DNA of 64,000 nucleotides from a virus, in IMG/VR virus record IMGVR_UViG_3300018080_007253, positions 1 to 64,000 of that record; one strand, given 5' to 3'. Below are positions 6,679 to 15,874 of the stretch, piece after piece. Every line of letters starts with the position of its first letter. The first letter of the stretch is position 1. A program made the translations under genes and the position numbers. The notes under the pieces were generated by a model that saw only the letters and a program-made list of their open reading frames with translations, was not told the origin of the DNA and did no database searches.

Positions 6679-9600
6679 ATGGCGGGCGAACAGCTACCTT
6701 TAGGCATTAGATTTACAGCTAGAGATGTTGAAACTGCTAATATTACATCAGAAGTGCAAAAAGCTATTAATACAGCCATTGCTAATACTGACACTAAGCA
6801 GCTTAGCAAAAAGTTTGAGAATGCGCCTATCACTATTACAACCAAGCTTAGCAAACAGGCTAAAGGAGTAATAGCAAAAGATGTTCAGTCCGCACTCAAT
6901 AAAGTTGGCATTGTTTTTACAGATAGAAATGTTAAAACTAAAACATTAATAGAGAAAGTGCGACGTGGCGTAAGTAATGCTATTTCTACAGTTGGGACTA
7001 AAACATTTGGTAGCCGCCTTTATGATGCCGCAGTTAAGGTTAGAAATGGTATTAATGTAGCATTAAATTCTGCCAAATTTTCTGATTTATCAAAAAGATT
7101 ACAGCAACAATTGAGTAAGCCTGTTACTGTTAGAGTTGGAAAAGTTGAGTCAACAAAAGATGCTGTTATTAAATTAAAAGGAAAGATAGATGGTAAAACA
7201 CTTGGAGAATCTGTCAGGGCGCTTGATGGAAAATATTCTGTATTAATTAGAGCAAAAGTGCAAGGATTGAGAGAAGCCGTAGCGCAGATACAAAGGCAAG
7301 TTGGAACTACACCAACAGCAACTGGTAGTGCGAAGCAAGCCCAATCTGCAGCAAAAGCAAATCAAGAATTGGCGCAAAGTAGGAGGCAAGCTACTAATGC
7401 TGCAATTAGTCATACACAAGCAACAAGTAAAGAGGCTAATGCTCAGTCTATTAATACAAAATCTGCAAGAAGTCAGGCAGATGCATTAAAACAATTGCGA
7501 AACGACATATTGCCAGCAGAGAAGGGAACAAAAAAATTATCTAGTGCAACAGTACAGCTTAGTAACACACAAAATAAAAGTGCTGCTGCTGCAAAATTAA
7601 TGTTTCAGCCATTTAATAAAACAAGAGCAATGACAGATAGCTTGGCTAAATCTTTTCAAGAAGCTGGAATAAATGCAGAGATACTTGGCACAAGAATCGC
7701 CCAGATTGCGAAAAGATTTTCTGGATTTTTCATTTATACTGCTGCACTTTTTAAATTTCTTGAGGCCATACGAGAAACAACTCAGGCAATTAAGGATTTA
7801 GATAGAACTGCCGCTAGTCTTGGAAAAGTGTTGAAGGAGCTTTCGGAAGATGATATAGATGCAGTAAATCAGCAGCTAATAGAAATGGCAATTAATACCA
7901 AGAGGGCATATAGTGAAGCCGCAACCGCGATGGAAAATTTTGCCCGTCAGGGGTTGTCTACCAAAGATGCTATGCAAGCGACAAAGGGCGTATTAGATTT
8001 GCTTAATATTTCTACCGTCGATGCCGCTACTGCGTCAAAGTTGATTATTACTACGTTTAATGCGTTCGGCGGCGAAATGGAGGAAATGACAAAGACGCTT
8101 GCCACCTTCTCTGATCTTGCAGATGCGAGCGCCATTGATGTTGTTGATTTAGCGCAGGGTTTTATTAGATCTGCTGCGGCTGCAGATGCATTTGGTGTTT
8201 CTCAAGAGCAGTTGGCATCCGCTATCGCAACCGTTGGTGGCGTAACTCAGATGCAAGCAACTCGTATTGGTACTGCATTTAAAACAATCTTTAGTTACTT
8301 GGGACAGAACAGAAAGGCTGTACTTGAGCTTGCGGCGTCTTATCGTGGAATTAATAGAACAATAGGTGATTTGGACAATGAGTTTTCAACAATGCATGAC
8401 ACCCTTCGTTTCGTGGCAGAAGGATGGGCGTCTTTTAGTAAAGAACAAAGAAGTGCTATTGGGCAACTCGTAGGCGGGAAAAGAAGATTTAATGAATTGT
8501 CTGCATTGATGCAGAATTTTTCTAAATACCAAGAACTTTATGGTCAGTCACTTGAGGAAAGCAATGCTATACAGCGCAAAAGCGAAGTTGAATCAAAAAC
8601 ACTTGCTGCTGCACACAGAGAACTTTCTTCTTCTATTGTGCAACTTTCTAAAAGTTTTACTGATTTTGGTGCTACAGACTTTTATAAGAATATTATTTCT
8701 GGACTTTCTTCTATCATACAGTTGTCTTCTACTGCTCTTAGAAGTTTAGATACAATTAGTAATTTTATAGCAGAGGCAAGCGATGAGACTATAGCTGTAG
8801 GAATAGACGGTAAGGAAATTAAGATAGAAATTAATAATGCGCAAAAGGCTTTTCTTGGGTTTGTGGAAAGTGCAACAAGTGGTAGTAATTTATTGACAAA
8901 TTCATTCATCTATCTTTTTGCAAGAGTTGTTTTGCCATTTATAGGGAAAGCCACAAAGTCATTTAAGGCATTTTTAACTGGCAATGAAAAGGGATTAAAT
9001 AAAATTTTAGCACAACAGGCTGGCTACACACAAGAGGTTGCGAATTCCATAAGTGCGCTTAGTAACGAGCAGCAAAGGCTTACTGGTATATTACAAACAG
9101 AAAAACAAATACTTCAAACTAGACAACAATCTTCACAAGTACAAGCTGGCGGGACTACAGCGAAGAGTGTCGCAACACAAAGGGGTTCTGAAGGTGCAGC
9201 GAATTTTGCGGCAGCTTCTAAATTTGTTGATTCTATAAAGAATACTCAAGGTGTAGTTGTTGGTATGTCTGCTGCGATTAAAAATGCAGAAGCTGTATCT
9301 AGAGGGTATGGCAAGGCATTAACAAATAATACAAAGGTTGTTAGTTCTAATATTAATAGTATGAAACTCCTTGAATATAGAAGGAAGGCGCTCCTTTCTG
9401 AAGTTGATAGAACTAGCAATATATTTCAAAAGCTTTATGTTGCAGTAAAAAATGGATTACAAATACAGAAGGTTGAAAACAGGGCTGGTATAGCTGCGCC
9501 AAAACAGGGGTTGGCATACACTCTTCCAATATTTGGAAAAGGACTTGGCGATAGTTTCAAGAAAAGTCTTGGAGGATTTAAGACTAGTATTGGCAATATA

Positions 9601-12600
9601 AGAAAACAAATGTCTGGCTTCGGTGGGCAGATGATAAAAATGGTAGCGATTATGCAAGGAATCCAGGCGATAGGTGGTGGATTTGAAAGCCTTGCGGAAG
9701 GATTCAGAGAAGATGGCGATGCGCTTAAGGCTAATGCCGCAGAGCTTGGGGCTTCTGTCGCACAATCTGCTGCGCCGCTCGCTGCGTTTGGTCCTGCCGC
9801 TGCGCTGGCTGGTGTAGCTATGGGCGCGTTTAAACACACAGTGTCTGAAGTTAGCAAGGCGCTGAAAGCTAATGCTGCACTTGTCAATGCAGAAGCAAAG
9901 GTTAGATTAGAAAATCTTAATGCATCAGAACTGCTTGCTGCCGCCCAGGACAACTACTTATTGCAAACATCTCTTGTAGAAAGAGGGTTGGGTGAATTTG
10001 TTAAAAATGCAAGAACTGGTGCTAAAGAATTCAATATAATAAGTGAAGAATTTGGAAAGCTTGATGGTGCGAATATTAGAGTTGAAGAAACAAGGGGTGT
10101 TGCTACCATAAAAGAAGATCTAAATGAAGTTATAAGACAAGCTACAATCCTTTCTACAAAATGGAATGATAATTTAGAAACAATTGAAAAAATGTCAGAT
10201 GTTATAGATATATTTAAAAGTAGCGCTGAAGATATAACTAATGCTAAAATAGATCTAAATATTGAAAACACAAGAGAGCTTTTAGGGTATGCTTCTTCTG
10301 ATATGGGAGACCTTTTAAAACAGATAAATAAGGTGAATTCTACAGATGTTAAGTTTCTTGCAGTCGGCGGTGAGCTGGGTAAATTTATAGATATTAACAG
10401 AGAAGCTGGAGATGTTATAGATAAGCTTAATAGTCAATTTAAAAAGCTACAAATAGGTGAAATAACTAGAAGTGAGTTTAGTGACTTCTATGAGATGCTG
10501 AATATAACGACTCCTGAAATAGAAAAATACAATAAAGAAATAGAAGCGATGGAAAAGAGACAGGTAGAGTTGCAGAAGTCCATTAAGAAAATTCCAGATG
10601 CGCTTGGTGGTGCTGACTTTTCGCTTACAGAGGAAGTTTCGTCGTATAAAGATATTAGCAATGCACAGAAGGATCTTACGGACGAACATAAGGCTAGAGT
10701 TAAAGAAATACAAAAGCTTGTTGATGTCACTAAAGAGTCTACTAATTTAAGTGAAGAAATAAACAAATATGAAGAAAAAAGAAAAGATTTAATAGAAAAA
10801 ACTAAAAAAGAACAGCTTGAAAATCTTCTTGCCTTGAAGAACATAATAGCAGAAACAGAAAAAAGGGTACAGCTTGCCAATCACAATTTAAAAATACAGC
10901 TTGCTGAGAACGCTCTTCTTGGCAGAAACGATAATCTTATTAGACAAATTAATGGTGGTCTTGCAGAAAACGGAACAGAGATATCTGAGGGGCTATCAGC
11001 TACAATAGCAACACGGAAAGAATTAGAGAAAAGTGCAATTTCGATTGCAAAACTTACGGCAGCCAGAGAGCGTCAAGTTAAACTGCTTCAAGAGAATGCT
11101 GGTGAAATTGCTGTTGATTTTGGAGCAGTGGACGCCATAACTCAACAGATAGATGTTGAGATAAAGGGAAGGTTAAGGGATCAAATAGCTAATATGATAG
11201 GCACTCTTGGAGACAAGGCAGCCCAAGAGACTGAAAGAATTAGTAAGCTTGAAAAAGAAAGATTCAATATAGCAAAAGAACAACTGGAAAAACTTGCTGA
11301 AATGGAAAGATATCGTATAGAAATCGCGGGAGAAATGACAAGCTCATTGATTGATTCAGCAAAAGAAATGGGAGCTTCTGATATAGACATTAGTTCATTA
11401 ATTGATTCTTCTGCTATCACTGAACAATTTGCTGGCATTAATGAGAACATTAAAGATAAATTAAATAATCAAGCAAAAGTACAGTTAGCGCATTCATTAG
11501 AGCAAATTAATATAGAAGAACAAAAACAAAAAGCAATTTTAGATGCACAAATGGCAAGAGCGAACGATGAGCAAAGGGTAGCTCTTGAAACAAAAAGGGC
11601 GATAATTGAGAAAAATTTTGCTGAAGAAAGATCAGTAGAAATTATGGACGCGCTTAAGAAAAGCTCTATAGATGCTTTGCAAACAATCAAGGGTGCCGCA
11701 GAGGAAATGCGAAGTAGCCTTGATAAAATGAAAAATATTAGGGCTGATATTTTAAAACAAGATAAAGAAATAGCTACGTTGCAAGCTAAAATAAAATACG
11801 ATGAGCAAATAAAAGGACTGCAAAATTATAAATCTTCCCTTGAGGATAGCTTGAGCACTCTTAGTTCTTTTAGCAACCGGGTCCAAGCGGTTGAAAGAAA
11901 AAACAATGCTCTTGTAGATTCTCTCATTTCTTCTGAAAAATATCTTGAAGATGTTGCAGATGAAGTTGGAGGATTAAAAGATCTTAGTTCTACACTTGGC
12001 ATAACTGGAGCAAGGGCAGATGTTGCAAAAAGATCTATAGGTGGTATTGCGTCAACGTTTGCAAATATGCCAAGAAAACTTGGACTTTTTGAAGATAAGA
12101 TTCAGGAATTGCGTATAAATTCCGCCAAAGAGACAGTGAACACACTAAAAGAAGAATATAACAAGCTAAAAACATATGGGGAACAATTGTATGCTGCTGA
12201 CTATAGTAAATTATATGAAATGGCTGCGGCTCAATCTGCCATTGAAAATGCTACTGGCGATTTAAATGAAAAATTGCAAAAAGTACCTTTATTTTTGAGG
12301 GGGGCTGCAGCAGAATATGTAAAAAGGCAATATGGAGAAGAGGGCGGTCAAGCAGTAGCTAAGGCTGGACTAGAAAGAGTTGGACTCGACTCCACTAAGA
12401 TGGAGTCGCTAGAGAAACAGACTGTAGATGCAGCGAAAGAGGCTGTAAAAGCACAGTTTAGAATGGTCGAGTTGCAGCAGAATAGTATTAATGCCGCTAG
12501 TGTTCATGCTGAAAAAATTCAATCAAAAATTAGTTCTGTTGATGAAAAAATTACTGCCGTTGAAGAAACAAAAAATAGTGTTGGCAATGCTAATCAAACA

Positions 12601-13980
12601 CTTAAAGAGCAGCTAAATGATGCAAAAGAAAGAAAAAAGCTCTTACAAAAACAAATTGAACAAGAGATTAAATTATATAGTCAAAACGCACAAAGAATAG
12701 ATAAGCTATTGCCAGGGGTCGATTCTATGACCCAGGGGATATCTCAACAAACTGACACAATGGAAAGAATTCATAATGTTTTAATGGGGCAAAATACTGC
12801 CGTTGAACTTCAAAAGGCAATGCAGCCATTTCAACAATTGATAGCCGAAATTGCAACGCAGACGACAGGCGGTGAAACTGTTTCTGATCCTAACGCCTTA
12901 GCTAATCAGTTGAATGCATTAACAGTTGCTCCACTTAATGATGCCATAGGTCAGCACAAAAAAAGTGTTGTAGAAGCGACTGGATATATAAATCAATTGC
13001 GTGAAATTTATAATAATGAAAATCTTAATGCACAACAAATGATAGAAAAGACAAATGCAGTTATTGCTAAAGCAGATGCTATTCTTACGCAAGAAATAGC
13101 AGCAGCAACCGATGAACAAGTTGTAACACTTAAAGATGAAGAAATATTTAAGAATTTTTCAAATGCGCTTGTTGATGGAATAGCTCTTTCGCAAGACACT
13201 AAAGAGGGACAAAAGAAAAATATGACAGAGGCCGTTAAGACAGGAAATGAAGAAATTAAGAAAAATACAGAAAATAATATAAAACAACTTGAAAGTTTAA
13301 ATATTACCAATAAGGATATTGTAGCTAAAACAATAGCTGTTGCAAAAACAGTTGTAGATGGTTTTAATACAAATGTAAAGACGTTAAGTAATGGCTTTAA
13401 TCATGTTGCAAATGCCTTTGCAGATATTGTTGTAAAGGTACAGAGGGTTGTAACTGGGAATAAGGCACATGGTTTAACTGGATCAGAAGAAAGGGGGCTT
13501 TTGGCTGCAGCAAGAAGAGAAAAGCGCAAAATGCCACAGGGGGCGGGACTGACGGTTGCAAACACCTCTGAACTTGTAATGACACCTAAGCAAGCGAACA
13601 AAGTGTTTGGACAAGTGCAGATGCCAGAAGGCGTTAGAGATGTACAGAAACAGATGTATACGACAAAAAGAAAAGAAATCATTAGAGAAAAAACAGATGG
13701 CACATCTAAAGATATTACAAAATTGACAAATAAAATTAATGATTTACTTGATCGTGCAGAAAAGAAGGAATTATTTAAAAATCAACAAGAGATTTCAATA
13801 AATGTTGATGGAAAGCGTGAAATAAGTCTCAAGGGCGTTAAGTCTTTCAAGAAAGAGCTTAAAGATACGTTTAAACAACAAATGTCAGGATTATCATCTA
13901 AGGCAGAACTCAATGCTGTACGTGGTACACTTGAGAAACTAATAAGAAGACTGAGGGAAACAGGTGTTGATGGAGTATAA
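6679..13980 (+). CDS. tail tape measure protein
   Basis: A 2433-residue protein, the longest late gene, with AGGAGAG upstream of the ATG. Residues about 360-570 match the phage minor tail/tape-measure core: a hydrophobic FIYTAALFKFLEAI helix, then AYSEAATAMENFARQGLS, ISTVDAATASKLI, FSDLADASAIDVVDLAQGF and GVTQMQATRIGTAFKTI segments. A hydrophobic segment (about 735-765) and an Ala/Gly-rich region (about 960-1050) are candidate membrane-active parts. The rest is long coiled coil. No lysozyme or peptidase motif is seen. At about 0.15 nm per residue the length predicts a tail near 365 nm. Genes on both sides are tail genes. Confidence 0.95.
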   Translation: MAGEQLPLGIRFTARDVETANITSEVQKAINTAIANTDTKQLSKKFENAPITITTKLSKQAKGVIAKDVQSALNKVGIVFTDRNVKTKTLIEKVRRGVSNAISTVGTKTFGSRLYDAAVKVRNGINVALNSAKFSDLSKRLQQQLSKPVTVRVGKVESTKDAVIKLKGKIDGKTLGESVRALDGKYSVLIRAKVQGLREAVAQIQRQVGTTPTATGSAKQAQSAAKANQELAQSRRQATNAAISHTQATSKEANAQSINTKSARSQADALKQLRNDILPAEKGTKKLSSATVQLSNTQNKSAAAAKLMFQPFNKTRAMTDSLAKSFQEAGINAEILGTRIAQIAKRFSGFFIYTAALFKFLEAIRETTQAIKDLDRTAASLGKVLKELSEDDIDAVNQQLIEMAINTKRAYSEAATAMENFARQGLSTKDAMQATKGVLDLLNISTVDAATASKLIITTFNAFGGEMEEMTKTLATFSDLADASAIDVVDLAQGFIRSAAAADAFGVSQEQLASAIATVGGVTQMQATRIGTAFKTIFSYLGQNRKAVLELAASYRGINRTIGDLDNEFSTMHDTLRFVAEGWASFSKEQRSAIGQLVGGKRRFNELSALMQNFSKYQELYGQSLEESNAIQRKSEVESKTLAAAHRELSSSIVQLSKSFTDFGATDFYKNIISGLSSIIQLSSTALRSLDTISNFIAEASDETIAVGIDGKEIKIEINNAQKAFLGFVESATSGSNLLTNSFIYLFARVVLPFIGKATKSFKAFLTGNEKGLNKILAQQAGYTQEVANSISALSNEQQRLTGILQTEKQILQTRQQSSQVQAGGTTAKSVATQRGSEGAANFAAASKFVDSIKNTQGVVVGMSAAIKNAEAVSRGYGKALTNNTKVVSSNINSMKLLEYRRKALLSEVDRTSNIFQKLYVAVKNGLQIQKVENRAGIAAPKQGLAYTLPIFGKGLGDSFKKSLGGFKTSIGNIRKQMSGFGGQMIKMVAIMQGIQAIGGGFESLAEGFREDGDALKANAAELGASVAQSAAPLAAFGPAAALAGVAMGAFKHTVSEVSKALKANAALVNAEAKVRLENLNASELLAAAQDNYLLQTSLVERGLGEFVKNARTGAKEFNIISEEFGKLDGANIRVEETRGVATIKEDLNEVIRQATILSTKWNDNLETIEKMSDVIDIFKSSAEDITNAKIDLNIENTRELLGYASSDMGDLLKQINKVNSTDVKFLAVGGELGKFIDINREAGDVIDKLNSQFKKLQIGEITRSEFSDFYEMLNITTPEIEKYNKEIEAMEKRQVELQKSIKKIPDALGGADFSLTEEVSSYKDISNAQKDLTDEHKARVKEIQKLVDVTKESTNLSEEINKYEEKRKDLIEKTKKEQLENLLALKNIIAETEKRVQLANHNLKIQLAENALLGRNDNLIRQINGGLAENGTEISEGLSATIATRKELEKSAISIAKLTAARERQVKLLQENAGEIAVDFGAVDAITQQIDVEIKGRLRDQIANMIGTLGDKAAQETERISKLEKERFNIAKEQLEKLAEMERYRIEIAGEMTSSLIDSAKEMGASDIDISSLIDSSAITEQFAGINENIKDKLNNQAKVQLAHSLEQINIEEQKQKAILDAQMARANDEQRVALETKRAIIEKNFAEERSVEIMDALKKSSIDALQTIKGAAEEMRSSLDKMKNIRADILKQDKEIATLQAKIKYDEQIKGLQNYKSSLEDSLSTLSSFSNRVQAVERKNNALVDSLISSEKYLEDVADEVGGLKDLSSTLGITGARADVAKRSIGGIASTFANMPRKLGLFEDKIQELRINSAKETVNTLKEEYNKLKTYGEQLYAADYSKLYEMAAAQSAIENATGDLNEKLQKVPLFLRGAAAEYVKRQYGEEGGQAVAKAGLERVGLDSTKMESLEKQTVDAAKEAVKAQFRMVELQQNSINAASVHAEKIQSKISSVDEKITAVEETKNSVGNANQTLKEQLNDAKERKKLLQKQIEQEIKLYSQNAQRIDKLLPGVDSMTQGISQQTDTMERIHNVLMGQNTAVELQKAMQPFQQLIAEIATQTTGGETVSDPNALANQLNALTVAPLNDAIGQHKKSVVEATGYINQLREIYNNENLNAQQMIEKTNAVIAKADAILTQEIAAATDEQVVTLKDEEIFKNFSNALVDGIALSQDTKEGQKKNMTEAVKTGNEEIKKNTENNIKQLESLNITNKDIVAKTIAVAKTVVDGFNTNVKTLSNGFNHVANAFADIVVKVQRVVTGNKAHGLTGSEERGLLAAARREKRKMPQGAGLTVANTSELVMTPKQANKVFGQVQMPEGVRDVQKQMYTTKRKEIIREKTDGTSKDITKLTNKINDLLDRAEKKELFKNQQEISINVDGKREISLKGVKSFKKELKDTFKQQMSGLSSKAELNAVRGTLEKLIRRLRETGVDGV

Positions 13981-13982
13981 TT

Positions 13983-15290
13983 ATGGCTAAGATGTATTAT
14001 GGAAACTATCGTTTTTTGCCAGCACCACTGATGAATTATTCTGTGGAGCATCAATACGATGACAATAACGATCTTCTATACAAAATTACTACATATGATT
14101 TGATTGGAACGCTTTTATTCCCAAGTGGTGACTTTACTACCATGATGGAAAAAAAACAAGAGCTTGAAAGCGCTCTTGGTAGCGGCAATCAATTATTTTT
14201 AATAGAAAATGAAAACGGTGCCCCATTAGCATCTGGATATCCAACAGTAGATTCATTTTCGATAGATGAAGGTGTTTGGGTAGATAGGATGAACTATAAT
14301 GCAACTTTATCTATTGAAGAGTCGCTTTCTGCTAGTGGTGCAGTTGAGTCATTCTCTGAGTCGTGGAGTTTTGAGGAAAATGAAGATAGGGAAACAATAT
14401 CTGTTACTCACAATGTTTCTGCTGTAGGAATTAATACAGAAGGACTGAATAATGCCACTGAAAATGCCAAAAATTATGCTTTAAGCAGGGTGGGCTATAC
14501 ACAAGTACCATCGTTTCTTCCGGCATTTACTGAGGGTTCTGGTACTTTATCGGCATATTCTAGCTTTCGGTCGGAGAGCGTTAATACAGTTGATCACGAA
14601 TATGAAATTCAAGAAACCTTTGTTTTGTCAGAACAAACATATACGCATGATAGCAGTGCGACATTTGCAAGCGATGAAAACGGTGTTATATCTGTTGAAA
14701 TAGAGGGCACGATACAGGGGCTTGGGCGCGGCGTTTTGGCGATTAATCGTGCAAGGTATGGTTGGACACAAGTAGAGCCAAGCGTTATAGCAACAGCGTC
14801 TGGAGTCTATTTACGGTATGGTGGCACTGACGAATTGCCTGTATCGCCCGGATCACAGAGCATAGCTGAAGATGTAGAGGCTGGCACAATAAACTATTCT
14901 TTTTCATATGAAGAAGTAGATCAGGTTTTACCGTCTGGAATAACCGATTTTACAATGACAAAAGATATTTCCGAGCCGACTACACTTTATGCATCGCACA
15001 CTATTGTAAATAAAGCAGATGGACCTGTTGTGCAGGATTTGGGCACCACATCTGAGGGAACTGTAACAATAAATGGGACAGCGACAAGGAAGAGCGACTA
15101 TCCTTTGTCTGATCTTAAAACATATATAAGCAATAGAATATCTGCTGCTGCACCATCAAGCTATTCTACAACATATCGTATTACTGAAGAAACGTATAAT
15201 ATAGATGAGACGAGCAAAACGATAGAGTTTTCCGTCACATGGACATTTACCGCACCACTTGCCGGTGGGTTTTTGTCGTATTTAAGTTAG
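13983..15290 (+). CDS. putative distal tail/tail-tip protein
   Basis: A 435-residue beta-rich protein starting 2 bases after the tape measure, where distal tail proteins sit. The first about 110 residues form a compact unit (a YGNYRFLPAPLMNYSVE start, FPSGDFTTMMEKKQELE helix, LIENENGAPLASGYP). The rest has long alternating Ser/Thr strands, two segments starting with the same kind of pattern (SWSFEENEDRETISVTH; ITEETYNIDETSKTIEFSVTWTF) and several ASG/PSG turns. I read it as the ring or hub-proximal tail tip protein. The specific family is not certain. Confidence 0.5.
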   Translation: MAKMYYGNYRFLPAPLMNYSVEHQYDDNNDLLYKITTYDLIGTLLFPSGDFTTMMEKKQELESALGSGNQLFLIENENGAPLASGYPTVDSFSIDEGVWVDRMNYNATLSIEESLSASGAVESFSESWSFEENEDRETISVTHNVSAVGINTEGLNNATENAKNYALSRVGYTQVPSFLPAFTEGSGTLSAYSSFRSESVNTVDHEYEIQETFVLSEQTYTHDSSATFASDENGVISVEIEGTIQGLGRGVLAINRARYGWTQVEPSVIATASGVYLRYGGTDELPVSPGSQSIAEDVEAGTINYSFSYEEVDQVLPSGITDFTMTKDISEPTTLYASHTIVNKADGPVVQDLGTTSEGTVTINGTATRKSDYPLSDLKTYISNRISAAAPSSYSTTYRITEETYNIDETSKTIEFSVTWTFTAPLAGGFLSYLS

Positions 15291-15299
15291 GAGTTTCGT

Positions 15300-15863
15300 A
15301 TGGACCCCGTTACACATTTTTCTGAGTTTAGCATAAATGCACCATCTCCAAGTGGAAATAGGCATAATAGTAGTGGTATAGCTTATGTTAAAGAAATTTC
15401 TATAAACCCTAATGAAAGTTTAGATTTTGGTACATTAAACAATAGCGATGGACAAGTGGTGGATTCAGAAACAAAGTGTGTTGTTTGGTGTGTTGATGAT
15501 TTTAAAGATGCAACACAAAAAATATATGATATGAAATTTTGGTTGTCATCTATAGCTGGTTTTGTTGGTGAAGGAAGTGGTAATTATAATGTTTATTTTA
15601 ATTGGCACACTAGTAACGAATGGATGGGAAGCGGAAATCCGACTTTAGTACACACTAGTGGCAATTATGTCCCACGTTCATTGCCATCAGAACAAAACTT
15701 ATATAAATACGACGGAAGTAGCAGCATAACAACTTCTGGTTCAGATGAGTCTGTTTCACAATATATATATTTGAGCACTAGTGTTGATCCAAATACTCCA
15801 AATGGGCAATATGGCGGGATGGATGGTGGCTTCAGATATCGTATAACATATAAATATTTGTAA
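15300..15863 (+). CDS. tail appendage protein, paralog family member 1
   Basis: A 187-residue beta protein. It shares with the proteins at 20166, 20868 and 30582 a central MKFWLS-type strand (here KIYDMKFWLSS), a Gly/Asn-rich middle, and a C-terminal half ending with a QYIYLS strand, a GQYGG turn and a short RITYKY strand. Seven Ser-Gly dipeptides occur in 187 residues. It lies between the distal tail candidate and the two large appendage genes. It is probably a small tail-tip subunit; no enzyme motif is seen. Confidence 0.5.
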   Translation: MDPVTHFSEFSINAPSPSGNRHNSSGIAYVKEISINPNESLDFGTLNNSDGQVVDSETKCVVWCVDDFKDATQKIYDMKFWLSSIAGFVGEGSGNYNVYFNWHTSNEWMGSGNPTLVHTSGNYVPRSLPSEQNLYKYDGSSSITTSGSDESVSQYIYLSTSVDPNTPNGQYGGMDGGFRYRITYKYL

Positions 15864-15874
15864 GGGACACTTTA

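Noticed and set aside
9435-9953. Long antisense frames opposite the tape measure gene
   Set aside because: They are shadows of Ala/Ser-rich coding on the plus strand, with no ribosome site or family pattern.
12387-12408. Perfect 8-bp hairpin (CGACTCCA / TGGAGTCG) inside the tape measure gene
   Set aside because: No T-run follows and it lies in a coding region with normal codons; not a terminator.
15253-15275. Short stem with GGTGGGTTTTT near the end of the distal tail gene
   Set aside because: The stem is only about 4 bp and lies inside the coding sequence; too weak to call a terminator.
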